Assembly: GCF_900107155.1 (NCBI RefSeq)
Contig: NZ_FNOX01000011.1
Location: 186,001-250,000 of the forward strand
From: Pseudomonas salomonii
GTDB taxonomy: Bacteria; Pseudomonadota; Gammaproteobacteria; Pseudomonadales; Pseudomonadaceae
Direction: 5' to 3'
DNA length: 64,000 bases
Every line of letters begins with the position of its first letter. Positions within the stretch are counted from its first letter, which is position 1. Positions 17,102-25,988 of this stretch are shown piece by piece. The position numbers were made by a program, and so were the translations under genes. The notes beneath the pieces are model-generated. The model was given only the letters and a program-made list of their open reading frames with translations, did no database searches and was not told where the DNA came from.

Positions 17102-17968
17102 TTGAACCTGTTGCAACATATCGCCCAGTCGCGCCACCTGTTACGCAAATCGGAACTCAAGGTTGCCGATCACGTGCTGCTTGACCCTGCGGCCGTGATG
17201 CACAGTTCCATGGCCGACCTGGCCCACAGCGTGGGCATCAGTGAGCCGACCATCGTGCGCTTTTGCCGTGCCATCGGTTGTTCCGGGTTCCAGGACTTGA
17301 AACTCAAGCTGGCGCAAAGCCTGGCGGCCGGTGCGAGCTTCGGGCAGTTTGCGATCCATGAAGACGACTCCGTCGCCGACTACAGCCTGAAAATCTTCGA
17401 CACCACCTTGCACACGCTGATGGAAGTGCGCGAGAAACTCGATCCGGTTGAGCTGCAAAAGGCCGTGACCGCCATGTCCCAGGCCCAGCGCGTAGAGTTT
17501 TATGGTTTTGGTGCTTCGGGTGCCGTCGCCGCTGATGCCCAGCACAAATTCTTCCGCCTGCTGCTCACCGCTGCGGCCTATAGCGACCCGCACATGCAGG
17601 CGATGTCGGCGGTGACCTTGAAGCCGACCGACGTGGCCATCTGCATTTCCCAGTCCGGGCGCTCCAAAGACCTGCTGATCACCGCCAACCTGGTGCGTGA
17701 AAGCGGCGCTTCGTTGATCACCCTGTGCCCGAGCCAGACGCCGTTGGCGGAGCTGTCCACGGTCAACCTGGCGATCGACGTGCACGAAGACACCGAGATC
17801 TACACGCCGCTGACCTCGCGTATTGCGCATCTGGTGGTGATCGACGTGCTGGCGATGGGCGTGGCCATGGCGCGCGGGCCGAGCCTGGTCAACCACCTCA
17901 AGAGCGTGAAGCGCAGCTTGCGCAGCCTGCGGTTGTCGCCCAAGTCCGTCAAAGCCCTCGACGATTAG
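17102..17968 (+). CDS. rccR: RpiR-family carbon-metabolism regulator RccR
   Basis: A 288-residue MurR/RpiR-type repressor: N-terminal HTH_6 (about 1-77; VGISEPTIVRFCRAIGCSGFQDLKLKLAQSL) and a C-terminal SIS sugar-phosphate-binding domain (about 125-260; FYGFGASGAVAADAQHKF and ISQSGRSKDLL). It is not the classical HexR paralogue; its place next to pycR-pycAB and below uvrD matches P. aeruginosa PA5438 and P. fluorescens RccR, which bind KDPG and control pyruvate and glyoxylate-shunt genes. It starts with TTG at 17102; there is no earlier ATG in frame. The perfect palindrome upstream supports autoregulation. Confidence 0.82.
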   Translation: MNLLQHIAQSRHLLRKSELKVADHVLLDPAAVMHSSMADLAHSVGISEPTIVRFCRAIGCSGFQDLKLKLAQSLAAGASFGQFAIHEDDSVADYSLKIFDTTLHTLMEVREKLDPVELQKAVTAMSQAQRVEFYGFGASGAVAADAQHKFFRLLLTAAAYSDPHMQAMSAVTLKPTDVAICISQSGRSKDLLITANLVRESGASLITLCPSQTPLAELSTVNLAIDVHEDTEIYTPLTSRIAHLVVIDVLAMGVAMARGPSLVNHLKSVKRSLRSLRLSPKSVKALDD

Positions 17969-17975
17969 TGGGTTT

Positions 17976-18078
17976 GATCGCTCCCACGCTCTGCGTGGGG
18001 GTGTCTCTTGCGACGCTCTGCGTCGCGGGACGCGGAGCGTCCAAGGCTGCATTCCCACGCAGAGCGTGGGAACGATCA
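17976..18078. repeat. Palindromic intergenic repeat, GATCGTTCCCACGC family (copy 2)
   Basis: About 103 bp with arms GATCGCTCCCACGCTCTGCG and CGCAGAGCGTGGGAACGATC and an internal GACGCTCTGCGTC hairpin. The left arm carries one change relative to the other copies, and the middle part is shorter. It sits just 3' of rccR. Confidence 0.87.
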
Positions 18079-18174
18079 GTTCAGAAGATTCATCGTCCTG
18101 TAACCCTCGCGCCGCCAAACCGTCATCGCCCAAGGACATTCTGTACTCCCCGTACTCGCATTGGGAGACTCGAA

Positions 18175-18369
18175 ATGGCCCGGCACTACGAAGACAGCAG
18201 CACCGTCAAAACCCGTCGTCAGCAAGAAGACCAGCGCCGCATGGCGTTCCGTCGCGCAATCGAAGACCGCTGTGAGGAGCGCCAACTGCTCCAGAGCATC
18301 AGTGACTACCCGGAACTCCACTGGCAGGCACCCGCGGCTGCCCAGCGAAGCGCTCAGCCAGCGCGCTGA
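18175..18369 (+). CDS. PA3496-family putative envelope integrity protein (small)
   Basis: A 64-residue, arginine-rich hydrophilic protein (MARHYEDSSTVKTRR..., EDQRRMAFRRAIEDRCEER) recognised as the PA3496 family, named for a putative envelope integrity role. ATG at 18175 follows a good ribosome-binding site (GGGAG). The last 71 bp run antisense into the 3' end of the convergent pycR gene. No signal peptide or membrane segment is visible. Confidence 0.75.
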   Translation: MARHYEDSSTVKTRRQQEDQRRMAFRRAIEDRCEERQLLQSISDYPELHWQAPAAAQRSAQPAR

Positions 18370-19273
18370 TCTGTACGCGTTCGCTGCGGATAAAGCCCAG
18401 GAACGCATGGGCCACCGGTGACAGGCGTTTGGCTTTGGCCTGCACCAGGCACCAACTGCGGTACAGCGGCAGTTCTTCCACCGGCAGCTCCTTGAGCCCG
18501 CCGGTGGCCAGCTCCAGGTTGACTGCGTGGCGCGTCAGCAACGCCACGCCCAACCCTGCGCTGACGCATTCGCGCTGCGCCTCGGCCGAGGCTACTTCCA
18601 CCGTCTGGGTGAAGTGCACGCGTTTTTCCTTGAAGTACTCCTCGCAGGCCAGCCGCGTGCCGGAGCCTGGTTCGCGGATGAGCAGCGTGTAGGGTTCCAG
18701 ATCTTGAAGGCGCAGCGGCCCTTTCAGGCTCAGCGGGTGGTCGAGCGGCGCCACGGCGACAATCGGGTTGTTCAGGAACGGCAGGAATTCCAGGCCCATG
18801 TCCTGAGGCACCATGGACATGATCACCAAGTCATCACGGTTGTCCGAAAGCCTGCGAATCACTTGGGTGCGGTTAACCACCGTGAGGTGCAACTGCACCT
18901 CCGGGTGCTGGCGTTTAAAGGCTGCGAACAGGTGCGGCACGAAGTACTTGGCGCTGGATTCCACCGCCAGTTTCAGTTGGCCTTGCAGTGAGCCCTGCAT
19001 GTCCGACAGCTGCATATCGAGGTTTTCCAGGCGCCCGAAAATGTCCCGGCTGGCGCGCTGCAAGGCCTCGGCGGCTTCAGTCATGTAGAGCTTTTTGCCG
19101 ACGTAATCGAACAGCGGCTGGCCGATAAGCTCTTCAAGCTGGCGAATTTGCAGGCTTACGGCGGGTTGGGTGAGAGACATTTCCTCGGCTGCGCGGCTGT
19201 AGGACCGTAAATCACACACTTCATTGAAGATCTGCAATTGACGCAATGTCATACGCATCAATGACTTACGCAT
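18299..19273 (-). CDS. pycR: LysR-family regulator PycR
   Basis: A 324-residue LysR-type regulator. The N-terminal winged HTH covers about 7-66 (LRQLQIFNEVCDLRSYSRAAEEMSLTQPAVSLQIRQLE), followed by a LysR substrate-binding domain (about 95-300). It is divergent from pycA-pycB, the standard arrangement for control of an adjacent operon, and its position matches P. aeruginosa pycR. ATG at 19273 has a GAGAGGA ribosome-binding site. Its 3' end overlaps the convergent small PA3496-family gene. A perfect inverted repeat lies in the shared promoter region. Confidence 0.88.
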   Translation of the reverse strand: MRKSLMRMTLRQLQIFNEVCDLRSYSRAAEEMSLTQPAVSLQIRQLEELIGQPLFDYVGKKLYMTEAAEALQRASRDIFGRLENLDMQLSDMQGSLQGQLKLAVESSAKYFVPHLFAAFKRQHPEVQLHLTVVNRTQVIRRLSDNRDDLVIMSMVPQDMGLEFLPFLNNPIVAVAPLDHPLSLKGPLRLQDLEPYTLLIREPGSGTRLACEEYFKEKRVHFTQTVEVASAEAQRECVSAGLGVALLTRHAVNLELATGGLKELPVEELPLYRSWCLVQAKAKRLSPVAHAFLGFIRSERVQISALAERFAGQPRVPASGVPGSH

Positions 19274-19309
19274 TATTTAAATCCTCTCGCCCTGGGCCGT
19301 TCGGCCAAC

Positions 19310-19327
19310 TATAAGTCTTTACTTATA
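19310..19327. promoter_or_regulatory. Candidate PycR operator in the pycR-pycA intergenic region
   Basis: TATAAGTCTTTACTTATA has 7-bp arms around CTTT and contains a T-N11-A-like LysR box. It is 37 bp upstream of pycR and about 143 bp upstream of pycA, a usual place for an autoregulated LysR site. Confidence 0.55.
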
Positions 19328-19469
19328 CACAACCCAATAATTATTGATTTTTGTTAATTCTTCGGTGCGCATAGTGTGTGTCTCGCGACTGTCATGAAAC
19401 ATTTGGTCACGCGCCGACTCGGATCCAACGGGTCGTAGAACGCAGCAATCGGCTCAAGGGAATTTCCAA

Positions 19470-20885
19470 GTGATAAAAAAGATCCTGATCGCCAACCGTG
19501 GTGAAATTGCCGTACGAATCGTGCGTGCCTGCGCCGAGATGGGCATTCGCTCGGTCGCGGTTTACTCGGACGCCGACCGCCACGCGTTGCACGTTAAACG
19601 TGCCGACGAAGCCCACAGCATTGGTGCCGAACCGCTGGCCGGTTACCTGAACCCGCGCAAGCTGGTGAACCTGGCCGTGGAAACCGGTTGTGACGCCTTG
19701 CACCCAGGCTATGGTTTCCTGTCGGAAAACGCCGAATTGGCAGATATCTGCGCCGAGCGCGGGATCAAGTTCATCGGCCCGTCGGCCGAAGTGATCCGCC
19801 GCATGGGCGACAAGACCGAAGCGCGCCGCAGCATGATCAAGGCCGGTGTGCCGGTCACGCCGGGCACCGAAGGCAACGTCGCCGATATCGCCGAAGCCCT
19901 CACCGAAGGCGACCGCATTGGTTACCCGGTGATGCTCAAGGCTACCTCCGGTGGTGGTGGCCGCGGTATCCGTCGCTGCAACAGTCGCGAAGAACTTGAA
20001 CAAGCCTTCCCCCGTGTTATTTCCGAGGCCACCAAGGCGTTCGGTTCGGCGGAAGTGTTCCTGGAAAAATGCATCGTCAATCCCAAGCACATCGAGGCGC
20101 AGATCCTCGGTGACAGCTTTGGCAATGTGGTGCATCTGTTCGAGCGCGATTGCTCGATCCAACGGCGTAACCAGAAGCTGATTGAAATTGCTCCCAGCCC
20201 GCAACTGACCCCGGAACAGCGCGCCTACATCGGTGACCTGTCGGTGCGCGCCGCCAAGGCGGTGGGTTACGAGAACGCCGGCACCGTGGAGTTCCTGCTC
20301 GCCGAGGGCGAGGTGTACTTCATGGAGATGAACACCCGCGTGCAGGTAGAGCACACCATCACCGAAGAAATCACCGGCATCGACATCGTGCGCGAGCAGA
20401 TCCGCATCGCATCGGGGCTGCCGCTGTCGGTGAAACAGGAAGACATTCAGCACCGTGGTTTCGCGTTGCAGTTCCGCATCAACGCCGAAGACCCGAAGAA
20501 CAACTTCCTGCCAAGTTTCGGCAAGATCACCCGTTACTACGCGCCCGGCGGTCCCGGCGTGCGCACCGACACGGCGATCTACACCGGCTACACCATCCCG
20601 CCGTTCTACGATTCCATGTGCCTGAAACTGGTGGTGTGGGCGTTGACCTGGGAAGAAGCCATGGACCGCGGCCTGCGTGCCCTGGACGACATGCGCCTGC
20701 AAGGCGTGAAGACCACGGCCGCCTACTACCAGGAAATCCTGCGCAACCCGGAATTCCGCAGCGGCCAGTTCAACACCAGTTTCGTGGAAAGCCACCCTGA
20801 GCTGACCAACTACTCGATCAAGCGCAAACCCGAAGAGCTGGCCCTGGCCATCGCCGCCGCCATCGCCGCCCACGCAGGCCTGTGA
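19470..20885 (+). CDS. pycA: Pyruvate carboxylase subunit A (biotin carboxylase)
   Basis: A 471-residue ATP-grasp biotin carboxylase that carboxylates the biotin of its partner subunit using ATP and bicarbonate. Visible are KILIANRGEIAVR at the N-terminus, HPGYGFLSEN (about 74-83), the glycine loop SGGGGRGIRR (about 163-172), EMNTRVQVEHTITE (about 289-302) and a C-terminal biotin-carboxylase domain. Together with pycB, 11 bp downstream, it forms the two-subunit pyruvate carboxylase that replenishes oxaloacetate. It is divergent from pycR. It is distinguished from AccC by the linked carboxyltransferase gene. Confidence 0.93.
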   Translation: MIKKILIANRGEIAVRIVRACAEMGIRSVAVYSDADRHALHVKRADEAHSIGAEPLAGYLNPRKLVNLAVETGCDALHPGYGFLSENAELADICAERGIKFIGPSAEVIRRMGDKTEARRSMIKAGVPVTPGTEGNVADIAEALTEGDRIGYPVMLKATSGGGGRGIRRCNSREELEQAFPRVISEATKAFGSAEVFLEKCIVNPKHIEAQILGDSFGNVVHLFERDCSIQRRNQKLIEIAPSPQLTPEQRAYIGDLSVRAAKAVGYENAGTVEFLLAEGEVYFMEMNTRVQVEHTITEEITGIDIVREQIRIASGLPLSVKQEDIQHRGFALQFRINAEDPKNNFLPSFGKITRYYAPGGPGVRTDTAIYTGYTIPPFYDSMCLKLVVWALTWEEAMDRGLRALDDMRLQGVKTTAAYYQEILRNPEFRSGQFNTSFVESHPELTNYSIKRKPEELALAIAAAIAAHAGL

Positions 20886-20896
20886 GGAATACAACA

Positions 20897-22720
20897 ATGT
20901 CCAAGACTCCTGTTTCCAAAAAAATATTCGTAACCGATACCATCCTGCGCGACGCCCACCAATCGCTGCTGGCGACCCGCATGCGCACCGATGACATGCT
21001 GCCGATCTGCGACAAGCTCGACAAAGTCGGCTACTGGTCCCTGGAAGTCTGGGGCGGCGCGACCTTCGATGCCTGCGTGCGTTTCCTCAAGGAAGACCCT
21101 TGGGAGCGCCTGCGCAAGCTGCGCGCCGCGCTGCCTAACACACGCCTGCAAATGCTGCTGCGTGGCCAGAACCTGCTGGGCTACCGCCACTACAGCGACG
21201 ACGTGGTCAAAGCCTTCGTCGCCAAGGCTGCTGTGAATGGCATCGACGTGTTCCGCATCTTCGACGCCATGAATGACGTGCGTAACCTGCGTGTGGCTAT
21301 CGAAGCGGTCAAAGCTGCCGGCAAACATGCCCAAGGCACCATCGCCTACACCACCAGCCCGGTGCACACCATCGAGGCATTCGTGGCCCAGGCCAAGCAA
21401 ATGGAAGCCATGGGTTGTGACTCGGTGGCGATCAAGGACATGGCCGGCTTGCTGACCCCGTACGCCACCGGCGAACTGGTCAAGGCGTTGAAGGCAGAGC
21501 AAAGCCTGCCGATCTTCATCCATTCGCATGACACCGCTGGCCTGGCTGCGATGTGCCAACTCAAGGCGATCGAAAACGGTGCCGACCATATCGACACCGC
21601 CATTTCCAGCTTCGCCTGGGGCACCAGCCACCCCGGCACCGAGTCGATGGTCGCCGCCCTTAAAGGCAGCGAATTCGACACTGGCCTGAGCCTGGAACTG
21701 CTGCAGGAAATTGGCCTGTACTTCTACGCCGTGCGCAAGAAGTACCACCAGTTCGAAAGCGAATTCACCGCCGTCGACACCCGCGTGCAAGTCAACCAGG
21801 TGCCGGGCGGGATGATTTCCAACCTGGCCAACCAGTTGAAAGAGCAGGGCGCACTCAACCGCATGAGCGAAGTGCTGGCCGAAATCCCGCGCGTGCGTGA
21901 AGACCTTGGCTTCCCGCCGCTGGTCACGCCGACCTCGCAGATCGTCGGCACCCAGGCGTTCTTCAACGTGCTGGCCGGCGAGCGCTACAAAACCATCACC
22001 AACGAAGTGAAGCTCTACCTGCAAGGCGGCTACGGCAAGGCGCCGGGCACCGTGAACGAGAAGCTGCGTCGCCAGGCTATTGGTAGCGAAGAGGTGATCG
22101 ACCATCGCCCGGCCGACCTGCTCAAGCCGGAGATGACCAAGCTGCGCGGCGAAATCGGCGCATTGGCCAAGTCCGAAGAAGACGTGCTGACCTACGCCAT
22201 GTTCCCGGACATCGGGCGCAAGTTCCTCGAAGAACGTGACGCCGGCACCCTCACACCTGAAGTGCTGTTGCCGATCCCCGAAGCCGGCGGTGTAGCCCGT
22301 GCCGGTGGCGAAGGCGTGCCGACCGAGTTCGTCATCGACGTGCACGGCGAAAGCTACCGTGTGGACATCACCGGTGTCGGCGTGAAAGCCGAAGGCAAGC
22401 GTCACTTCTACCTGTCCATCGACGGCATGCCCGAAGAAGTGGTGTTCGAACCGCTCAACGAGTTTGTCAGCAGCGGCGGCAGCAAGCGCAAGCATGCAAC
22501 CGAGCCGGGCCATGTCAGCACGGCGATGCCGGGCAACATCGTCGACGTGTTGGTCAAGGAAGGCGACGTGGTCAAAGCCGGCCAGGCGGTGCTGATTACC
22601 GAGGCCATGAAGATGGAAACCGAAGTGCAGGCAGCGATTGCCGGCAAGGTAACCGCCGTTCATGTGGCCAAGGGCGACCGGGTCAACCCTGGCGAAATCC
22701 TGATTGAAATCGAAGGCTGA
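20897..22720 (+). CDS. pycB: Pyruvate carboxylase subunit B (carboxyltransferase-BCCP; OadA-like)
   Basis: A 607-residue subunit: carboxyltransferase (HMGL-like TIM barrel, about 10-290; DTILRDAHQS, RIFDAMND, IKDMAGLL), PYC/OADA conserved region (about 290-480) and a biotinyl domain at the C-terminus with biotin attachment at K572 in EAMKMET. It transfers CO2 from biotin to pyruvate to give oxaloacetate. Databases often call it the oxaloacetate decarboxylase alpha subunit, but no beta/gamma subunits are present here and the partner pycA is, so pyruvate carboxylase is favoured. ATG at 20897 is preferred to an upstream GTG (20882) because GAGGAAT precedes it. Confidence 0.92.
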   Translation: MSKTPVSKKIFVTDTILRDAHQSLLATRMRTDDMLPICDKLDKVGYWSLEVWGGATFDACVRFLKEDPWERLRKLRAALPNTRLQMLLRGQNLLGYRHYSDDVVKAFVAKAAVNGIDVFRIFDAMNDVRNLRVAIEAVKAAGKHAQGTIAYTTSPVHTIEAFVAQAKQMEAMGCDSVAIKDMAGLLTPYATGELVKALKAEQSLPIFIHSHDTAGLAAMCQLKAIENGADHIDTAISSFAWGTSHPGTESMVAALKGSEFDTGLSLELLQEIGLYFYAVRKKYHQFESEFTAVDTRVQVNQVPGGMISNLANQLKEQGALNRMSEVLAEIPRVREDLGFPPLVTPTSQIVGTQAFFNVLAGERYKTITNEVKLYLQGGYGKAPGTVNEKLRRQAIGSEEVIDHRPADLLKPEMTKLRGEIGALAKSEEDVLTYAMFPDIGRKFLEERDAGTLTPEVLLPIPEAGGVARAGGEGVPTEFVIDVHGESYRVDITGVGVKAEGKRHFYLSIDGMPEEVVFEPLNEFVSSGGSKRKHATEPGHVSTAMPGNIVDVLVKEGDVVKAGQAVLITEAMKMETEVQAAIAGKVTAVHVAKGDRVNPGEILIEIEG

Positions 22721-22750
22721 TACAGCCTTCGACACTACCGCTTAATCCTC

Positions 22751-22777
22751 GGGGGGGCAGGTGCCCCCCTTTTTTTG
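22751..22777 (+). terminator. Intrinsic terminator of pycA-pycB
   Basis: GGGGGGCA-GG-TGCCCCCC followed by seven T residues, 30 bp after the pycB stop. It is close to the 3' end of the convergent autotransporter gene. Confidence 0.9.
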
Positions 22778-22802
22778 CCTGAAATTTACCGATCAGCGCG
22801 GT

Positions 22803-24074
22803 TTAAAAATTCATCTTCCACTCGCCCGTCAGGCCCTGGCTGCGGCTCTGGGTACCGGCTTGGGCGCTGTAGGTCAGGCCGACACTGTGTTCGGTCGACA
22901 AGGCGAGGTCGAGGCCGGCTTGCATGCCGAGGCTATTGCGATCCAGCGAGGAGCCGGTGACGGTGAAGCTGTCGATGACCCCCGGTGCGGCGCGAGAGGA
23001 TTGGCGCACTTGGCTGTCGACTTCTCCGTAGAGGTGCTTCCAATGAGTACTCAGGTGGGGTGTGAGGCTCATCCGATTGTCGAACCGGTACACCGTGGCC
23101 AGCCGCAGGCCAACGGTGCTGTTCAGGTTTTGCTGGGTCTGTGAGCCGACGTTCAGCGCGGTCAAACCGCCCTTTTCTTTGAACCTGTCGCGGTGATAGC
23201 GCTGATAGCCCAGGCCTGCAAAGGGCTCTACGTGTAGGTCGGCACTGCCCAATTGGTAACCCAGCTCTGAAAACACCGTTTGGCTTTGAGCGTTATAGTT
23301 GCCCTGGAGTTGCTCCTTGAAGCCGAGCAAGTTGACGTCACGTTTGTTCTTGCCCGCGTGATCGCTGTAGAACGCCCCCAGCCGCAGGGCCAATGGGCCG
23401 TCCTGACGCACGGCATAGCCGCCCAGGTGCAAGCTGTCGAGCTCGCCTTTGAAACGTTGAGCTTGCAGCTCGCTGGTGGACCTGGCACCCATTACACCGA
23501 CTCGCCAGGCGTCACCCACGGCCCAATCGGCGCCCAGCATCAAGCCTTTGGTGTCGTGCTTGAGACCGTCACCGCCGCCTTGTTTATCGAGCTTGCCGCC
23601 GTTGCCCAGGCCCTGCATCCAAAAGTGGCCGTCGCCATCGTTGGGCAGCGTGCGCAGGGTTGAGAGCAATGAGTGGCTGATGTGCGCGGTGGCGTTTTGG
23701 GTCGCGCCCGCCAAGTTGGCATTCTGGCTGCCTGCCAACTGCTCGAACGCCGCACCCAGGCCGCCTGGTTGTTGGGACAGGGCGTCAGCGGCTTTTTGCA
23801 GGCTTTTGATTTCTTCCGAGGTCAGGTCGCCGGCTTGCAGTGCACGTTGCAATGCAGGTTTAAGCACCGCGGCCAGTTGCTGGCCGTTATGAGTCGTCGC
23901 CTGGTTGAAGTAGCTGTCGAGGGGGACGATCTCGGCCGGAGGCTCGTAATGCCACGGGTCATTGGCAGCGTCGAGTTCGAACTTGAAGGGAGTGGCTGCC
24001 AAGGTAAAGGGCGAACTGGCTACGCCAACAGCAAGGGCAATAGCGCGTGCAAGGTTCAGGGCGGAAAAGGGCAT
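22803..24074 (-). CDS. Autotransporter beta-barrel protein with very short passenger
   Basis: A 423-residue outer-membrane protein: signal peptide about 1-27 (ends ...PFTLAA), a short alpha-helical-looking passenger (about 28-150; LTSEEIKSLQKAADAL), then a C-terminal autotransporter barrel (about 155-423) starting near GHFWMQGLGNGGKL and GLMLGADWAVGDAWRVGVMG, with alternating amphipathic strands, ending in ...EWKMNF with the terminal Phe of outer-membrane proteins. Passenger domains are normally several hundred residues; here about 120 remain, with no catalytic motif recognised. It may be a degraded autotransporter or a dedicated small-passenger type. Confidence 0.82.
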   Translation of the reverse strand: MPFSALNLARAIALAVGVASSPFTLAATPFKFELDAANDPWHYEPPAEIVPLDSYFNQATTHNGQQLAAVLKPALQRALQAGDLTSEEIKSLQKAADALSQQPGGLGAAFEQLAGSQNANLAGATQNATAHISHSLLSTLRTLPNDGDGHFWMQGLGNGGKLDKQGGGDGLKHDTKGLMLGADWAVGDAWRVGVMGARSTSELQAQRFKGELDSLHLGGYAVRQDGPLALRLGAFYSDHAGKNKRDVNLLGFKEQLQGNYNAQSQTVFSELGYQLGSADLHVEPFAGLGYQRYHRDRFKEKGGLTALNVGSQTQQNLNSTVGLRLATVYRFDNRMSLTPHLSTHWKHLYGEVDSQVRQSSRAAPGVIDSFTVTGSSLDRNSLGMQAGLDLALSTEHSVGLTYSAQAGTQSRSQGLTGEWKMNF

Positions 24075-24241
24075 GAAGTCGTGACCTCTGATGAATGAGG
24101 CCGGGAATTTAGCGAGATCGCGAGGTGATAACTGTCGGGCTATCGACCCCTGGCTTGCGGGAGTTGTCTCTACTGCGGTGCGATTAAAACCGCATTTGCC
24201 TTTGGCTTGTCAGCGTGTGGTTGTGGCTGTTGCCTTGAGCG

Positions 24242-25072
24242 TCACCCCCGCCGCACATAGCCTTTGCCGTAGTGCCGCTCCAGGCGCGCCTGGATCAGTT
24301 CCAGCCCGAGGGACATCACCCAGTAAATGATCGCGGCAGTCGTGAGCATTTCGATGTATCGATAGCTTGATCGCCCGTAAGACTGCGCCAGGAACATCAC
24401 CTCCCACACGCCCATCACCGAGATCAGGGACGAGTCCTTGAGCATGGAGATGAACTGGTTGGTGGCGGGCGGCACGATGGTGCGCATGGCCTGGGGCAGG
24501 GTGACGTGCCAGAAGATCGCGCTGTCACGCATGCCCAGGGCCAGGGCGGCTTCCCGTTGGCCGTGGGGAACACCGAGGATGCCGGCGCGGAATATTTCGC
24601 TCAGGTAAGCGCCGTAATTCAGTGAGAGCGCGATGATCCCGGCGACGAGGGCGCCTGGCACCAGGCCCAGTTGGGGCAGGCCCAGATAAATCAGCAGGAT
24701 CTGGATCAACAGCGGCGTGCCGCGAAAGAACGATGCGTAAAAACTCGCAATGCCAAAGGCCACGGCGCTTTTCGACAGGCGCCCCAGCGCGGTGATAAAA
24801 CCCAGCACCGACGAGGCGACTATCGAGCATAGGCACAGAAACAGCGTCAGCGCTGCGCCTTGCAAAAACCCGTTGGGCGCCAGGTGCACGCCGACCAGGT
24901 TGGGCAGCTTGTCGAGGATGATCGAGAACTTCAGGTCAAAGCTCAGGAAGAAGCTGGCGAACAGGCAAAACAGCGCTGCCCACGTCAGGTACAACCGCGT
25001 ACGAAAGCCAAAGAGTCGCTGTAGCCGCGATGCGTTCACCGGCGGCTTGGGAGGTGTCGGGAAGGCGGTCAT
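24242..25072 (-). CDS. Amino-acid ABC transporter permease (HisM/GlnP type)
   Basis: A 276-residue inner-membrane permease of the polar amino-acid family with about five hydrophobic segments and the EAA-like motif (REAALALGMRDSAIFWHVTLPQAMR, about 180-204). The N-terminus is extended by about 60 residues before the core domain. Its start overlaps the stop of the binding-protein gene by 4 bp (ATGA), so the two are translationally coupled. No ATP-binding subunit is encoded beside them, so an ATPase must be supplied from elsewhere. Confidence 0.88.
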   Translation of the reverse strand: MTAFPTPPKPPVNASRLQRLFGFRTRLYLTWAALFCLFASFFLSFDLKFSIILDKLPNLVGVHLAPNGFLQGAALTLFLCLCSIVASSVLGFITALGRLSKSAVAFGIASFYASFFRGTPLLIQILLIYLGLPQLGLVPGALVAGIIALSLNYGAYLSEIFRAGILGVPHGQREAALALGMRDSAIFWHVTLPQAMRTIVPPATNQFISMLKDSSLISVMGVWEVMFLAQSYGRSSYRYIEMLTTAAIIYWVMSLGLELIQARLERHYGKGYVRRG

Positions 25073-25890
25073 TTGCTGATATCGGCACCGATCCATTTTT
25101 GCGACAGCTTGCTCAAGGTGCCGTCCTGTTTCAACTGTGCGAACACTTCGCGCACCTTGGCGTCCCACTGCGGGTCACCTTTCTCGATGGCCACCGAATT
25201 GGGCTCGGCATACAGCGATTCACCGGCGAGCTTGAAGCGCTTGTCCTGGTTCAGGCGCGGTTGGGCCGTGACCAGGTTGGTGAGGATCGCATCCAGGCGC
25301 ACACCGGCGCCCAGACCCAGGTCCTGGAAGGCGACGTTATCGGTGTCGTACGGGGCGATCTGCACATCCTCGAACGGGTACTGAAGTTGCGTTTCTTCGG
25401 CGCCTTCGATCACCAGGTTCTTGTTCAGGTAGCTTTCATAGCTGGACGCGCTGGTGAGGCCGACTTTCTTGCCGCTGAGGTCTTTGGCGCCGTGGATGCG
25501 CTCATCCTTGGCATTGACAACGATCACCGCAGGCGAGGCGTAGTACTCCACCGGGAAATCAAACACCTCGGCGCGGGCCTTGCTCGGGGTCATGGAGCAG
25601 ATGCAAATATCGTAGCGCCCGCCCCATCGACCTGCGGCAATCACATCCCAGGACGGCGTTTCCAGACGCAGCTTCACGCCTAATTTCTGCGCCACTGCCT
25701 TGGCCACGTCGACGTCAAAACCATCGAGTTGGTTCTGCTCGTTGAGAAACGAGAACGGTGGGTAGCTTTCCATCAGCACGCCCACCAGTTCTTTTTTCTG
25801 CTCAACCCGGTCAAGGGTTGCACCGCCAAAGGCTTGGGTAGAGGCAGCCAGCATCGTCAGGCCCAGGGCCAACAGCGGTTTAAGTTTCAC
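25069..25890 (-). CDS. Periplasmic amino-acid-binding protein of ABC transporter
   Basis: A 273-residue family-3 solute-binding protein: signal peptide about 1-21 (MKLKPLLALGL..., ending near TQAFG), then ELVGVLMESYPPFSFLNEQNQLDGFDVDVAKAVA, the family signature. GTG at 25890 is preferred because CAGGTG lies at a proper distance and the signal peptide starts there; a GTG at 25899 would add three residues. It is coupled to the permease gene. The divergent neighbour is a homocysteine methyltransferase, hinting at a sulfur amino-acid substrate, but this is only context. Confidence 0.85.
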   Translation of the reverse strand: MKLKPLLALGLTMLAASTQAFGGATLDRVEQKKELVGVLMESYPPFSFLNEQNQLDGFDVDVAKAVAQKLGVKLRLETPSWDVIAAGRWGGRYDICICSMTPSKARAEVFDFPVEYYASPAVIVVNAKDERIHGAKDLSGKKVGLTSASSYESYLNKNLVIEGAEETQLQYPFEDVQIAPYDTDNVAFQDLGLGAGVRLDAILTNLVTAQPRLNQDKRFKLAGESLYAEPNSVAIEKGDPQWDAKVREVFAQLKQDGTLSKLSQKWIGADISK

Positions 25891-25988
25891 AATCGACACC
25901 TGAATAAGAAAAGGGTTGTTATTAACCGGACGGTACGCATTAAATAGTTATAAGAACGACTCTCATAGTGAGTTATTTTCATAAGCAT

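Noticed and set aside
17102..17968. Classical HexR of the glucose (zwf-pgl-eda) locus
   Set aside because: Sequence differs from the HexR I remember and the neighbours are pycR-pycAB and uvrD, not zwf-pgl-eda; RccR fits better.
20897..22720. Na+-pumping oxaloacetate decarboxylase alpha subunit
   Set aside because: No beta or gamma membrane subunits are present; the adjacent biotin carboxylase subunit indicates pyruvate carboxylase.
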